A DNA stretch of 64,000 nt from Budorcas taxicolor. Its lineage: Eukaryota; Chordata; Mammalia; Artiodactyla; Bovidae. Below the pieces are notes generated by a model. The model saw nothing but the letters and a program-made list of their open reading frames with translations, did not search any database and was not told where the DNA came from. This document shows positions 1 through 10,888 of this stretch, in pieces. Position numbers and translations under genes: made by a program. The DNA lies in the NCBI RefSeq assembly GCF_023091745.1, contig NC_068912.1:100867567-100931566 (forward strand), in the 5' to 3' direction. How positions within the stretch are numbered: the stretch's first letter is position 1; each line of letters starts with the position of its first letter.

Positions 1-145
1 CAGTAGAAGGGCTTGTAAAGCAAACTAGTCAGATTTTCATTGGTTTGCAGATAGATAGTTCTTTTTTATGAATAAAAAATAAAATTATTCTTGATCTACT
101 GGCCTTTTTCATACATACTGATTATCACAGAACAAAACATAGGCT

Positions 146-312
146 TTTGAGCCAAATAGATCCAATTTCCAGTACCTTCTCTAGTCTTTGTCAAGTCACT
201 TAAATACTCTGAATCTTATTTTCCTAGATGATAAAATAGGGGTAATTTCATATCAGGTAGTACCTATAAAACACTTAGCACAGTTTCCAGGTATATTGTA
301 GGTGAGCAGTAC
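146..312 (+). repeat. MIR SINE fragment
   Basis: The order of motifs follows the MIR consensus: GTCAAGTCACTTAAATACTCTG, then a region with GATAAAATAGGGGTAAT, then ACACTTAGCACAGT. It is diverged and lacks the tRNA-like head. Confidence 0.7.
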
Positions 313-719
313 AGAGTAATTTTCTTGACAGCTTTGATGCAGTGGCTGCATTTCTCTTCCTAGGTCCTGTTATGCAGAATTGAAGAGGTCCCAGTCAAAA
401 TAGTAGTGTCAGTATTTTGTTTTGTTTTGTTTTTTAGAAGAAGGATAGATGTGTTTTAGACTGTTACCATACCTCTCCCTTATTCTTTTATTTAGGTAAT
501 AAACTTTTGAGAAGGGATAACATTTGAACTTTAATGTTTAACTCTGAGCTTTATACATGACTGTGAGTTCAATAAATATTTGACCTACTAGATGTAAATG
601 CCACTAAGGAAAATAACGTTATTATTTTCCTTATGCTTCTTTACAAAGAGTCAAAGCCCAAAGTCTATCTTAGATCTGTGAACATTATAACATAAAATAG
701 TGACCCTTAGATTTTTCTG

Positions 720-1200
720 ATAGTTTTCTAGGACCGCTGTAGCAAATTGCCACAAACCTAATGGCTTAAAATAACAGAAAATTATTATCTTACAGATCTT
801 ACTGGGCTAAATTCAAGGAGGGCTGTATTCCTTTCTGAAGGCTCTAGGGGAGAATCTATTCTCTTACTTTTTTCAACTTCTAACGACTGTTTTGCATTCC
901 TTGGCTTGTAGTCCCCTTCTATCATCAAAGCCTGCAGTGACCGGTTGAGTCTTTTTCATATTATAGCCCTCTGATATTGACTTTTATGCCTCCCTGTTTC
1001 CACCTTTGAAGACCTTTTGTGGTTACACTGCACCCACTTTGCTAATCCAGGATAATCTCCCTAATTTAAAGTCAACTGATTAGCAGCGTCAATTCCACCT
1101 GCAGTTTTTAAAATTTATTCTACTTGCCATCTAACATAGTCACAGGTTCTAGGGATTAGGACATGAACATCTTTGGATATCTTCTGTCTACCGTAGAATC
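720..1200. repeat. Ancient interspersed repeat, family not named
   Basis: It begins with TAGTTTTCTAGGACCGCTGT and continues through CACAAACCTAATGGCTTAAA to a block near GGTTCTAGGGATTAGGACATG. The same layout recurs at 30940-31305. It resembles the widespread mammalian 'stuttered' element with the phrase GCCATAACAAAGTACCACAAA. Confidence 0.5.
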
Positions 1201-2275
1201 CCATTAGGAAAACATTTTTTAGCCCATCCCAGGTGCTACTATCAACTCATATTAAATATTAGTAAACATTTCTCTTTTTTTGTATAAAAAAAGTAAAAAT
1301 TTCAATTTTCTTCCCATACTTCAATGAATAATTTCTCTCATACCCCCAGTTTTGAAGACTGCTGGCTAATAGTAGAGTCTTGAAAGGTTCTGCCCTGCAA
1401 TAAGAATTTTAACTTTTAATTGGACTCTAAATATTTACTGAACACTAATTATGAACAAGGCAGTGTTTTGGGTATATATAGAGAAACAGAACTGTAAGGT
1501 GTATTTAGTCCAGATGTGCTAACTTAAAATCTTATTGGCTTAAAAGCTGTTTCTTACTCATATTCTAATCCAGTGCATGTTGAGTGGAGGTTGAAGGGGG
1601 CTCCTTTTGACCTAGGACAGGGCCTCAGATTCCTCTATTGGATCCTGTGCATCTGCTGGCAGATAAAGGAAGAAAGCATGGAGGATGATGTTGAGGTTTT
1701 TAATGGGACAGGCCTGAAAATGATATAATCACTTCTATCCCTGTACCACTGGCCAGAACTCAGTGTTATGACCTTAACCATCTGGGAAATGTAGCCTACT
1801 TCAAGAGGAAAAGGGAAGTTAACAAGTAACCATCTCTTCCATACTCTTCCATCTCTGCCCTCAAGAATCTTCTAAATGAGTGGAAAAGATGGAGATAGCT
1901 AAAACATGTAGAAGGCAAGCCTGGTTAGTGTTACAGTAGAAGTTTAAATGGAGTAATTTGAGTGTATAGGGAAGAGAAAGATTAATTTTGATGAGAAAGA
2001 TGGACTTATTCCAGCAACAAAACGGAAGTGGAAGGACATATTTAGGAGAAGCTGGTTATATAACTACAGTAAAACATAGAGAATGCAGATGGATGTCATA
2101 AAGAAAGAGAGGTTTGGGTCAGATCATTCAGACTGTTGAATAACATGCTAAGGAGTTTGGACTTTTATCAGGAGCTCTGAGCTGCCACAACAATTATTTT
2201 GAGTAGCCAGTAGCTTCTTAAGTGAACAGGTTGTGTCTTACTCATTTTTATATCCTCTTTATAACTATACGGAGA

Positions 2276-2735
2276 GGTATTATAACATCATGGTTAAGAG
2301 CACAGACTTTGGGAATTCCCTGGTGGTCCAGGGGTTAGGACTCTATGCTTGTACTTCAGGGGCCCTGGATTCTATCCCTGGTAGGGGAAACTAAGATCCC
2401 CCAAGCCACATGGTACACACCCGCCCCCTGCCCCCGGCCAAAAAAACCCGCAAAAACAACAAAACCACAGAGTTTGGAACCCACTGTTTAGATTTGACTC
2501 CTGACTCTGCCACTTATTAGCTGTGTGACTTTGGACAAGTTACTTAATTTCTCTGAGCCTCAGTTTCTTCATCAATGTGATCAGGTTAATAAAAGTATTA
2601 CTTCTTTGGGTTATTATGAGGATTAAATGAATATAACATAAAGTGCTTAGAACAGTGCCTAGATGGTAAGCACTCTTTGAGTTAGTTCTTATCATTGTTA
2701 TGATCGTTACCGGTGCCTGGCACATAACTGGCACT
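2276..2735 (+). repeat. MIR SINE split by a later insertion
   Basis: TGGTTAAGAGCACAGACTTTG at 2291 continues at 2466 into GACTCTGCCACTTATTAG, GCTGTGTGACTTTGGACAAG, a CTCAGTTTC block and GTGCCTGGCACATA. The two halves join into one MIR once 2312-2465 plus one duplicated flank is removed. Confidence 0.88.
2312..2465 (+). mobile_element. CHR-2-type (cetartiodactyl) SINE inserted in a MIR
   Basis: It starts GGGAATTCCCTGGTGGTCCA and contains the tRNA-like box B (GGATTCTATCCC) and an AAACTAAGATCCC block, ending in an A-rich tail. Flanks CACAGACTTTG (2301-2311) and CACAGAGTTTG (2466-2476) form an 11-bp target duplication with one mismatch. Confidence 0.85.
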
Positions 2736-4365
2736 CAGAAATATCAGAGTTGTGTTTTAAATTATCCAGCAAGTGTTTATATACTATCGTATGCCACTCA
2801 AGAGAATGCTTTAAGAAGCTTATGGTCTCCTAAGGGAAACATAAGGCATATTATAAAAGTTAAAGGTAGGAAATTATGATGATGTGGCAGTGTGGTGTAG
2901 ATGGAGTGCCTTGGTAATTCAGAAGCATGCTAGTTCAGAAATACTTCTACTTAGAGCCAGATTTGTTTTGGGGAAAGGAAATGAGCTTTGGGGCAGAATA
3001 TAACTCTGTGGAAATGAAGGGTGGGGCATTCTAAACATTGGAAACAGTCTGAGGAAAAAAGCTAAGTTATGGAAAAGTGTGGTTATGATACTTTATTGGG
3101 AATGGTAAATCATTCTACAGGAAAGACAGGAAACTTTCTTTCAAACTCTAGTTTACCAGTAGTATCAGAGTTGGGAGTTTCCTGTTATAGTCTTAGTAAC
3201 TTTAGAGTAGTGATCAGCTACTGAAATTCAAAATTTCAGTTCCCCCCTGACTTATAGAATCAAAGTCTGCAGTTTATATAACTTCTGGGTGATCTGTTTC
3301 CATATTAAAATTTAGAAAGCACTGGTGTAAAAGACAATGCAAATGTGTGTGTAATATGAAATTAAAAATAACAAATTTGAGTAATCTGTCACTCACTCTC
3401 AAGCATATCCATTAAGAAAATGCCCTCTTTCTGAGCTAAATAATTTAAGCTTACATGATTTTGAGTGTTGGTAGTGGAGAATTAGAATCATTCATAATGT
3501 AATTTTTTTTTAAGATCCTGTCTCTTACCAAGAAAGATTTTCAGCTTCCGCCACAGTTTAGATTTTGATTAAAGTAGCAATAAAAATATCAGTGGAAACT
3601 TACTGTTGATATATTAAATGCCTTTTTAGGCGTAAATCACTTCCCTATTAAGGATGAGTAATATTTCCCTTTTAAAAGTATATGCTTTTTATAGCAACTC
3701 GAATGATTAGCTCTGCTCAAGCTCTTCTTCCAATAGAAAGCTAATGCCTGTTTCAGCTTGCCAGCTCTTTAATACCATTTTCGATGCGGTGGTGGTGGTG
3801 GTAGAAAGGAAATGAGGTTGAGAAGGTCTAGCAGAAAAGTTTCACGTAGAAGTAGAATTGTGCGACACCACTATGATGTGGTGATGTGAGTAGGGGGTGG
3901 GGAAGACTGTCATATGAACCCATGCCTGCCTGAACGTGTCCTCTGTGACATCTCTGTGGGTGGTGTGGTAATAGTGATGGTGGGTCTGAGGGCATGGGAA
4001 GCAAGGGTAAATCACCCTCAAACCAAGTACTTTCAGTTTCTAGACGACTCTTAACTTTAGAATGTAGCCATTGTTTTGCTAATAAAATCCTATTGCCTCC
4101 CTTCTATACAAATATTTGATGAAATAAAATAAATACCTCTTGGTTTTCTAGCCTTGTACCTGCCTCTAAATGTTCTTTCTTATAAAATGAGTTTACGTTG
4201 TGAAACTAATCTGGTGATTATTGCCTTTTCATTCAAGAAATACTTGTTTAGCATCTTATGTGCAAAGCATTGTATGTATATAGAAATAAAGTAGATGAGT
4301 TCTGTACTCTTAAAAGCCTTCCTTATATTCCAATCTGGAGAAGTCAGAAAGGTTAAAAAGAAGAA

Positions 4366-4555
4366 TAGCTAACATTCTCTAGTGCATATTATGTTCTAAG
4401 AGCTCAAGTTATTTTAATCATCACAATAACCATATAGATTAGATAATACCAACATTTCCATTTTGCATGTGGAAAAAAACCTGAAATACAGAGAGGTCAT
4501 CAGTAAGCAGAGCCAGGATTCAAATCCAAGCAGACTCCAGACCTTGGATCTCTTG
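4366..4555 (+). repeat. MIR-family SINE fragment
   Basis: It reads AATAGCTAACATTCTCTAGTG, then ATTATGTTCTAAGAGCTCAAG, ATCATCACAATAACC and GAGCCAGGATTCAAATCCAAG. These correspond to the MIR core and 3' end as usually seen in mammals. Confidence 0.75.
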
Positions 4556-4969
4556 AGTTATGCTAATGAGCAATCTTGCAAAGAAGGATGTTAGCACTGC
4601 TTGGAGCCAGGAAGAAAGAGAGTACTAATGTTAACTGAAGGCATCCTAAAGGTGATTGCAGAGAAAATGAAATTTTAGCTGATCCTAGAAGGATAATTTT
4701 CTGTAAGTAAATGAAGTCTTCCAGCTCAAGGAGGAGCTTGAAGTTAAGTTTCTAGGTCATAAAAATCATTCATGCCCTTCAATGAATCTATACTGAGATC
4801 TTGCTTACTGTGTGTAAGATACTATACTAGTTACTAGAAATGCAGAGACAAATAAAACTCTGAATCTTCCACAGTAAGGAAAGTTTCAAAAAGAGTTATG
4901 TGGGCAGAAGGCAGGTTATAATGAATGTAGGAACAAAGGAAGGTTAAAGATATGTAGATAGTGTATGTA

Positions 4970-5229
4970 AAGTGAAAGTGTTAGTCACTTAGTCGTGTCC
5001 ACATGAACTGTAGCCATGAAGATCTCCAGGGGAGCTTCCCAATGCAGGGATTGAACGCAGGTCTCCTGCATTGCAGGCAGATTCTTTACCAGCTGAGCCA
5101 CCAGGGAAGCCCAAGAATATAGGAGTGGGTAGCCTATCCCTTCTCCAGCAGATCTTCCTGACCCAGGAATCAAACCAGGGTCTCTTGCGTTGCAGGCAAA
5201 TTCTTTACCAGCTGAGCTACCAGGGAAGC
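4970..5229 (-). mobile_element. Bov-tA/Bov-A SINE copy, partly duplicated
   Basis: In antisense it carries AGTCACTTAGTCGTGTCC and two successive blocks ending ATTGCAGGCAGATTCTTTACC and ACCAGGGAAGCC (to 5112 and 5229). The repeated 3' halves suggest two tandem or nested copies. Confidence 0.85.
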
Positions 5230-5256
5230 CAGATAGTGTAAAGATATGTATGTAAA

Positions 5257-5473
5257 GTGAAACTGTTAAGTCACCCAGTTGTGTCCGACTTGACTCTTTG
5301 CAACCACATGGACTGTCACCCGCCAGCCTTCTCTGTCCATGGAATTCTCCAGGCAAGAATACTGGAGTGGGTTGCCATTTTCTCCTCCAGGGGATCTTCC
5401 CAACCTAGGGATTGAACCCCTGTCTCCTGCATTGCAGGCAGATTCTTTACTGTCTTAACCACTAGGGAAGCCG
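5257..5473 (-). mobile_element. Bov-tA SINE
   Basis: A full antisense copy: AAGTCACCCAGTTGTGTCCG, then CAGGCAAGAATACTGGAG, then GAACCCCTGTCTCCTGC, ending in CCACTAGGGAAGCC. It is the middle of three adjacent copies. Confidence 0.9.
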
Positions 5474-5561
5474 TATAGTGTATGTAACCTACTCTTAAAG
5501 GTTGGGTACAAATGCAAAGAATGACTTAGGATCATACTTTAGGGAGGGGGCTTTGTTTTTG

Positions 5562-5792
5562 TTGTTGTTTTGGTTGCTCAGTCCTGTCCGACTCTTTTGC
5601 AACCCCATGGACTGTAGCCCATCAGGCTCCTCTGTCCATGAGATTTTCCAGGCAAGAATGCTGGAGTGCCATTAGAAATTTATTTCCTCCTCCAGGAAAT
5701 CTTCCTGACCCAAGGATCAAACCCACAGAGCTCCACGTCTCCACATCTCCTACATTGCAGGCAGATTCTTTACTGTTGAACCATTAGAGAGG
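5562..5792 (-). mobile_element. Bov-tA SINE with internal rearrangement
   Basis: An antisense copy beginning GGTTGCTCAGTCCTGTCCGA, with ACTGGAGT replaced by a degraded segment near 5668 and a duplicated CTCCACGTCTCCACATCTCC. It ends near GAACCATTAGAGAGG. Confidence 0.85.
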
Positions 5793-7296
5793 GGGCAAGG
5801 GAAGCATTTTTTAAGATGAGTAAATTTAAATATATTTGTAGGATAGAAGCAGAAGAAAGGGAGAAATGGGTGAAGAGTAAGGCTCATGGGAAAGTGTGAG
5901 CTTCCAAAGATAAGCTGGAACACATCATGGAAAGTTTCAAATGCTGTGGTAAGGAATTTTGACTTTATTCTATAGGCAGAAGGGAGCCATTGAAGGCTTA
6001 TAAAGAAGGAAATTACATAGTTCAGGTTTTGAAAAGGTAACTCTAATAGTCATATAAGAGATGGTATAATTTAGAATTGTTAATAATAATAAAATAAAAA
6101 AACATTTAACCTTTATTTGATTACAGGGTAGATATTGTACCTGAAAGATCCCATTTTATCTTCCTAACAGTCTTTTAAAGTAGTATGAGCAAACTCTTTT
6201 GGTAAAGGACGAGATAGTAAATGTTTCAGTATTTGCAAGCCATACAGTCTCTGTCACAACTATTCAAGTCTGCTGTTGTAGCACAAAAGCAGCCCCAGAA
6301 AATACCATGGTTGCTGCTGCTGCTGCTTATGTTCCGATAAAATTTTTATAAAAACAAGTAGTAGGCCTTAGTTATTAACCCCTGCTAGTGCCCTTTATAG
6401 TTTAGAAAGCTGTAGTGAAGCTTTTATATATTACTTATTGTAATATTGTAATAAAATTTTTGTAATAAAAGCTTATTGTATAATTGTAAAAAAGCACATT
6501 GTGTGTTATTTACCTCTTTTTGCTATGGTGGAATAATGAGAATAGAATCATCCTTAGGCAGAAATACCATGTAATCTCAGGGAAGCATCCTTCCTGTAAG
6601 AGGTTCACTAGATACAGCTATTTATGCACAACAATTTAACTGCATTCTGCAAAACATCCATTTAACTTTTTATTACAATTGCTTTCCAATAGAATGATCC
6701 CTGGAATGAAACTGCTTTGAGAGCAGGGACTTTGTTTTATTCACTGTTCTGTCCCTAATGTCTTACACATAGTGACCACTCAACAAATAGTTGTTAAATA
6801 AATGAATAGAATACTGACTCTCATAATTCTGGTGACTGAGGAACTGTACAAACACTTAAAGAATACTGACCTTTTTAAAAGATACCTCTACAGTAAAGAA
6901 GATGTGATATATACACACAATGGAATATTACTCAGCCATAAAAGGAATGAAATAATGCCATTTTCAGTAACATGAATGGACCTAGATATTATCATACTAA
7001 GTGAAGTAAGTCAGACAAAGGCAAATATCATATGATATCACTTATATGTGGACTCTTAAAAAATACAAAATGAACTTATCTATAAAATAGAAATGGACTC
7101 ACAGACATAGAAAACCAATCTATGGTTGCCAAAAGGGAAAGTGGGAGATCAATTAGGAGTTTGGAATTAACAGATACCCACTACTATACACAAAATAGGT
7201 AATTACCAAGGAGCCACTGTATAGTACTGGGAACTATGTTCAGTATCTTGTCATAACCTATAATGGAAGAGAATCTGAAAAAGGATATATATGTGC

Positions 7297-7352
7297 ATAC
7301 ATACACACACACACACACACATGCACACACATACATACACACACACACATAT
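7297..7352. repeat. (CA)n microsatellite in L1
   Basis: ACACAC runs are interrupted by ACATGC and ACATACAT, inside the L1 3' UTR. It is likely polymorphic. Confidence 0.9.
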
Positions 7353-7464
7353 GACACTGAATAGAAATAGACCCTCAGACATAGAAAACAATCTTATCAT
7401 TACCAAAAGAGAAAGGTGAGAAGGGGAGAAATTAGGAGTTTGGGTTTAACTTATACATGCTGCT

Positions 7465-7743
7465 GCTGCTGAAGCTGCTGCTAAGTTGCTTCAGTCGTGT
7501 CTGACTCTGTGCGACCCCATAGACGGTAGCCCACCAGGCTCCCCTGTCCCTGGGATTCTCCAGGCAAGAACACTGGAGTGGGTTGCCATTTCCTTCTCCA
7601 ATGCAGGAAAGTGAAAAGTAAAAGTGAAGTCACTCAGTCGTGTCCGACTCCTAGCGACCCCATGGACTGCAGCCTACCAGGCTCCTCCATTCATGGGATT
7701 TTCCAGGCAAGAGTACTGGAGTGGGGTGCCGTTGCCTTCTCTG
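7465..7743 (-). mobile_element. Bov-A2 SINE inserted in L1
   Basis: An antisense dimer: a CTG-rich head from GCTGAAGCTGCTGC, AGTTGCTTCAGTCGTGTCTG, CAAGAACACTGGAGTGGG, then a second monomer with AAGTCACTCAGTCGTGTCC. A 12-bp direct repeat ATACATGCTGCT flanks it at 7453-7464 and 7744-7755. Confidence 0.93.
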
Positions 7744-8317
7744 ATACATGCTGCTATATATCAAATAGATAACCAAGAAGGACCTACTATATAGCTATGG
7801 AACTATACTCAATATATTGTAATAACCTATAAGGGAAAAGAATCTGAAAAAGAATATATATATAACTGAATCACTTTGCTGTACACCTGAAGTGAATATA
7901 ATATTGTAATCAACTGTCCTTCAATAAAAACATTATTACCAAAAAAAAAAAAATAGTGTCTTTAATAAGGGGAAAAAAAGATACCTCTAAAACTTCAGCT
8001 CCCCCAGATTGATTGTTTTCTCATTTATCTTGCCCGGATTTCCTTTGTTCTAGTACAGCTTCCTCTGTTTTACCCAACTGGTTTCTGATGTTAAACTGAA
8101 GCTATCAGATGCTGTTTATCTGCAAAGACACTATGCCATGCTGCCCAGAAACATTCAGCATTCCAGATTCAGTCTTCCAGCACTCTGTGTTACTTATGTT
8201 AATTATTCTTTAAACTTTTACCTGTCTACATTCCTCACCTCATTCTCTTCCATATTAGGTAGTGAGTTTCACAGTAAAGAAACTGACTGGTGAATAAAGT
8301 TGTTTCATTTAGTCTTT

Positions 8318-8430
8318 CCAACAACCTTACGTTGTGGACACTATTATCCTATAAGAGGGAAACTAATGCTTGCCTAGTAACAAGTAGAGATGAGATTTGA
8401 ACCTACACCTTCTAACTTCAGAGCTCTTTT
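8318..8430 (+). repeat. MIR-family fragment
   Basis: It contains CTATTATCCTATAAGAGGGAAAC and GATGAGATTTGAACC, the usual MIR 3' core pattern, strongly diverged. Confidence 0.5.
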
Positions 8431-8465
8431 TTAAATCGTTATCTAGATTGTCAATTATCTTCTTT

Positions 8466-8808
8466 CTGTACTTTTAATTTTTTAAATTATTTTTGGCTGT
8501 GCTGGGGCTTCATCGCTGTGTGGACTTTCTCTAGTTGCAGCAGACAGGGGCTACTCTTGGTTGTGGTGTGCAAACTTTCATTGTGGTGGCTTCTCTTGTT
8601 GCAGAGCACGAGTTCTAGGTGTGCTGGACTTCAGTACTTGCAGCATGAGGGCTCAGTAGTTGGGCCTCGTGGGTACTAAAATGTGTGGGCTTCAGTAGTT
8701 GTGGCACATGGCATGTGGAATCTTCCTGGATCAGGGATCCCGCTCATGTCCCCTGCATTGGCAGGTGGATTCTTATCCACTGTACCACCAGGGAGATCCA
8801 GGACCTCT
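8466..8808 (-). mobile_element. CHR-1-type cetartiodactyl SINE, antisense
   Basis: It starts ATTTTTGGCTGTGCTGGGGC and runs through TCTCTAGTTGCAGCAGACAG, GGTGGCTTCTCTTGTTGCAG and GGCTTCAGTAGTTGTGGC to CACTGTACCACCAGGGAGATCC. The tRNA-like end is at the right. Confidence 0.88.
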
Positions 8809-9469
8809 TTTATTTTATTTTTTTCCAGAACTCTTTTAACTACTCTCACTTCCTTTTTATTCCTAAGCCTGTTTATTCCCAAGAGGTAAGTTTTAGCCTG
8901 TCATTGAAACCTGCATCTTATTTTCAGTACTACCTAAATATTTCCTTGGGTTTTTTTCATTTCTCAAGTCCCCATCATGTCTCTGGATGCCCTTAGAGAA
9001 AACCAGTGGTCTAGATAACACCTCTTGGAGAAACTGTGAAATTTTCACACTAGTAATTTTGGTTAGAGCAGCATGTCTTTAAAACCGCTGTGATGTTACA
9101 GCTGGCCTTCTCCCTCACTCAGTTCCTTTTCACTCAGCAATTATTCACTGAGTAAGCAAACTATTTGCTAGGCACTGTTAGGTGCTATGAGCTGGACTCT
9201 GCCTTCATAGAGCTTTATGGTCCTTTCGAGCACAGTCACTGCTATGCCTTCACTATCACTTTAGTCAATCTCTTCCCTTTTCTTTTCTCTTCTAAACTAG
9301 AACTTACTTGGGCCTTGTGGGTATTGTTAATGAGACTTTTCTTGACAACCTAAGCCCTGAGTGTCACTGGCTTTATATCATTTATCTTCTGTCACTTAAT
9401 GATTATCATCAGTCATAATAATTGATTTGTGATTTTTGTTTAAAAATTATTTTTACCTAAAAATTTAAG

Positions 9470-10190
9470 CTGATGTTTGAAGAAACTTCAAATATAACAT
9501 AAGTTGTGCACTAAAAAATAAAAATCACCCTTTACCCCCTCAGTACCATTTATTATTAATGCTTCTAGATACTTTCTATTAATGTATAAAAATTTTTTTA
9601 CACAAATGGTATTTTAAAGCTTGACATTTTCATTTAGCAGTATATTTTGTGTATATTGTCATGTCAATGCGTAAGGAGTACTTCATTCTTTTTTAATGCC
9701 TGTATAGTATTCTAATGTATGAATTATACTGTAAATATTTAACAAGTCTTTTATATGATGGGTATTTAGATTCACATACACTGGTGAAGTAGATGTCCTT
9801 TTATGTGAATTTTTGCTCACCCAAATTGATTATACTTGTAAGATAAATTTCTAGAAGTGGATTGTTGGAGTAATGAAAATTTTTGCCAGGATGATCAATT
9901 AATTACCCTTTGAAAAAGTTGTACTGAGAACTCAGCAGTATTTCCTATTCTTGTTTCCTTCCCTTCTGGACAACACTGAGCATTATCACTCTTTTCTGGG
10001 GGTTGGGGGGTGCTGCCCTGTTGGGCTTGCGTTCCTAAGCAACATCCTAGTTCCCTAACCAAGGATTGCACCTGCACCCTCTGCAGTGAGAGCAGAGTCC
10101 TAACCACTGGATCCATCTTGAGGAATTCTCCCAATCATTATCATTCTTAATCTTCATTCATTGGTAGATTTAAAAAGTAATAGCGCCTTG
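9470..10190 (-). repeat. Old L1 (L1M-class) 3' remnant, antisense
   Basis: Phrases such as GATGGGTATTTAGATTCACATAC and TAAGATAAATTTCTAGAAGTGGATTG follow the antisense L1M 3' order (new-position, distance, 'closer look' blocks). It is interrupted by a CHR-type SINE. Confidence 0.65.
9988..10130 (-). mobile_element. CHR-2-type SINE, antisense, degraded
   Basis: It contains CTAGTTCCCTAACCAAGGAT, CACCCTCTGCAGTGAGAGC and CCTAACCACTGGATCC, ending GAGGAATTCTCCC. The match is the inverse of the element at 2312. Confidence 0.75.
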
Positions 10191-10839
10191 TTTTAGTATA
10201 CATTTCTCTCATTATGAGAGAGAGTGCATTTTTATATGATTAGCCCTTTATTCTTAATTTTCTTTGTATTTTTTTTTAATGTACATGCTTTTTGCTTATT
10301 TTTCTATTGGGTTCTTTTTAAAGTTACATATTTAGAAGAGTTCTTTTTATGTTAAGGAAGTTAGCTCTCTGTCCTGTAGTTAATGTGGGTATTCCCAACC
10401 CCAGTTCATTGATTGTAAATTACAGACCTTCATATTGGGTAGTTCAACCTACTTACTTCCTAGATGAGCAAACTGAGGAAACCATAGGGTTAGTGACCTT
10501 TTTGTGTGTGTGAGCATGTAAACAGATAATGGGCAAGCTAAACCAGTATCAAGTTTCCTTGGTTCCAGCTTGGTGCTTGTCTCATTATACCATGCTGTTT
10601 TTAAAGGCTTGCTCACCTCCCTCTTCCACCAATGCTTTTTACCACTGGGTCTTGCCACAGCCAGATATTTCATGATAAACTTAGAATTTACAAGAGTGGT
10701 ATTAAAGTTTGAGAAGCTACAGTGTTATTCAGGACAGTAGACTTTACAGGTGTTGGACTGTCTCTAATGCATGCACAACTACACTAGTTAAGTTCATGTC
10801 CTTTTCATTTGTTTAAAAAAAAATCTGTTTATTTTGTAG

Positions 10840-10888
10840 GTTCATGGGTGTGTGTGTACATCAAGGACAGTTGCATGCACTCACAGAG
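10840..10888 (+). CDS. TESK2: TESK2 coding exon a (49 nt), FMGVCVHQGQLHALTE
   Basis: This short exon is flanked by a polypyrimidine-poor acceptor ending TTTTGTAG and a GTAAG donor. It encodes 16 full codons, after one base that completes an Arg codon started upstream. The peptide is the kinase hinge approach of TESK2, just before YINSGN in the next exon. At 49 nt with a 27-kb intron after it, most ab initio predictors would miss it. Confidence 0.93.

Larger units (their letters stand above)
6887..7960 (+). mobile_element. Ruminant L1 3'-end fragment, interrupted
   Basis: It opens with ATATACACACAATGGAATATTACTC and continues through ACATGAATGGACCTAGA and AAGTGAAGTAAGTCAGA. It resumes after a SINE at 7744 and ends with TCACTTTGCTGTACACCTGAA and TTCAATAAAAAC plus a poly-A run. 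Part of the 3' UTR (the block TATACACTACTATATA and GAAAAAGAATATATA) is duplicated. Confidence 0.85.
1..10839 (+). other. TESK2: TESK2 intron (3' portion)
   Basis: No coding exon is recognised upstream of 10840. The segment is AT-rich intronic DNA with MIR, CHR, Bov-tA, L1 and older repeats listed separately. The stretches 313-720, 1201-2275, 2740-4365, 6060-6880 and 9000-9470 hold no recognisable gene or repeat, apart from a short GGT run at about 3786-3802. Confidence 0.7.

Noticed and set aside
2312..2465. tRNA gene from the box A/B-like motifs
   Set aside because: The tRNA-like part is the head of a CHR SINE with no cloverleaf or proper anticodon arm; the same applies to the Bov-tA copies.
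4985..5356. A 123-codon minus-strand ORF
   Set aside because: It reads entirely through adjacent Bov-tA SINEs, and similar peptides appear wherever this SINE occurs.
7297..7352. CRISPR-like short repeats
   Set aside because: It is a simple CA microsatellite in a mammalian L1, with no spacers.
8685..8996. A 103-codon ORF
   Set aside because: The first half is CHR SINE and the remainder is T-rich intron.
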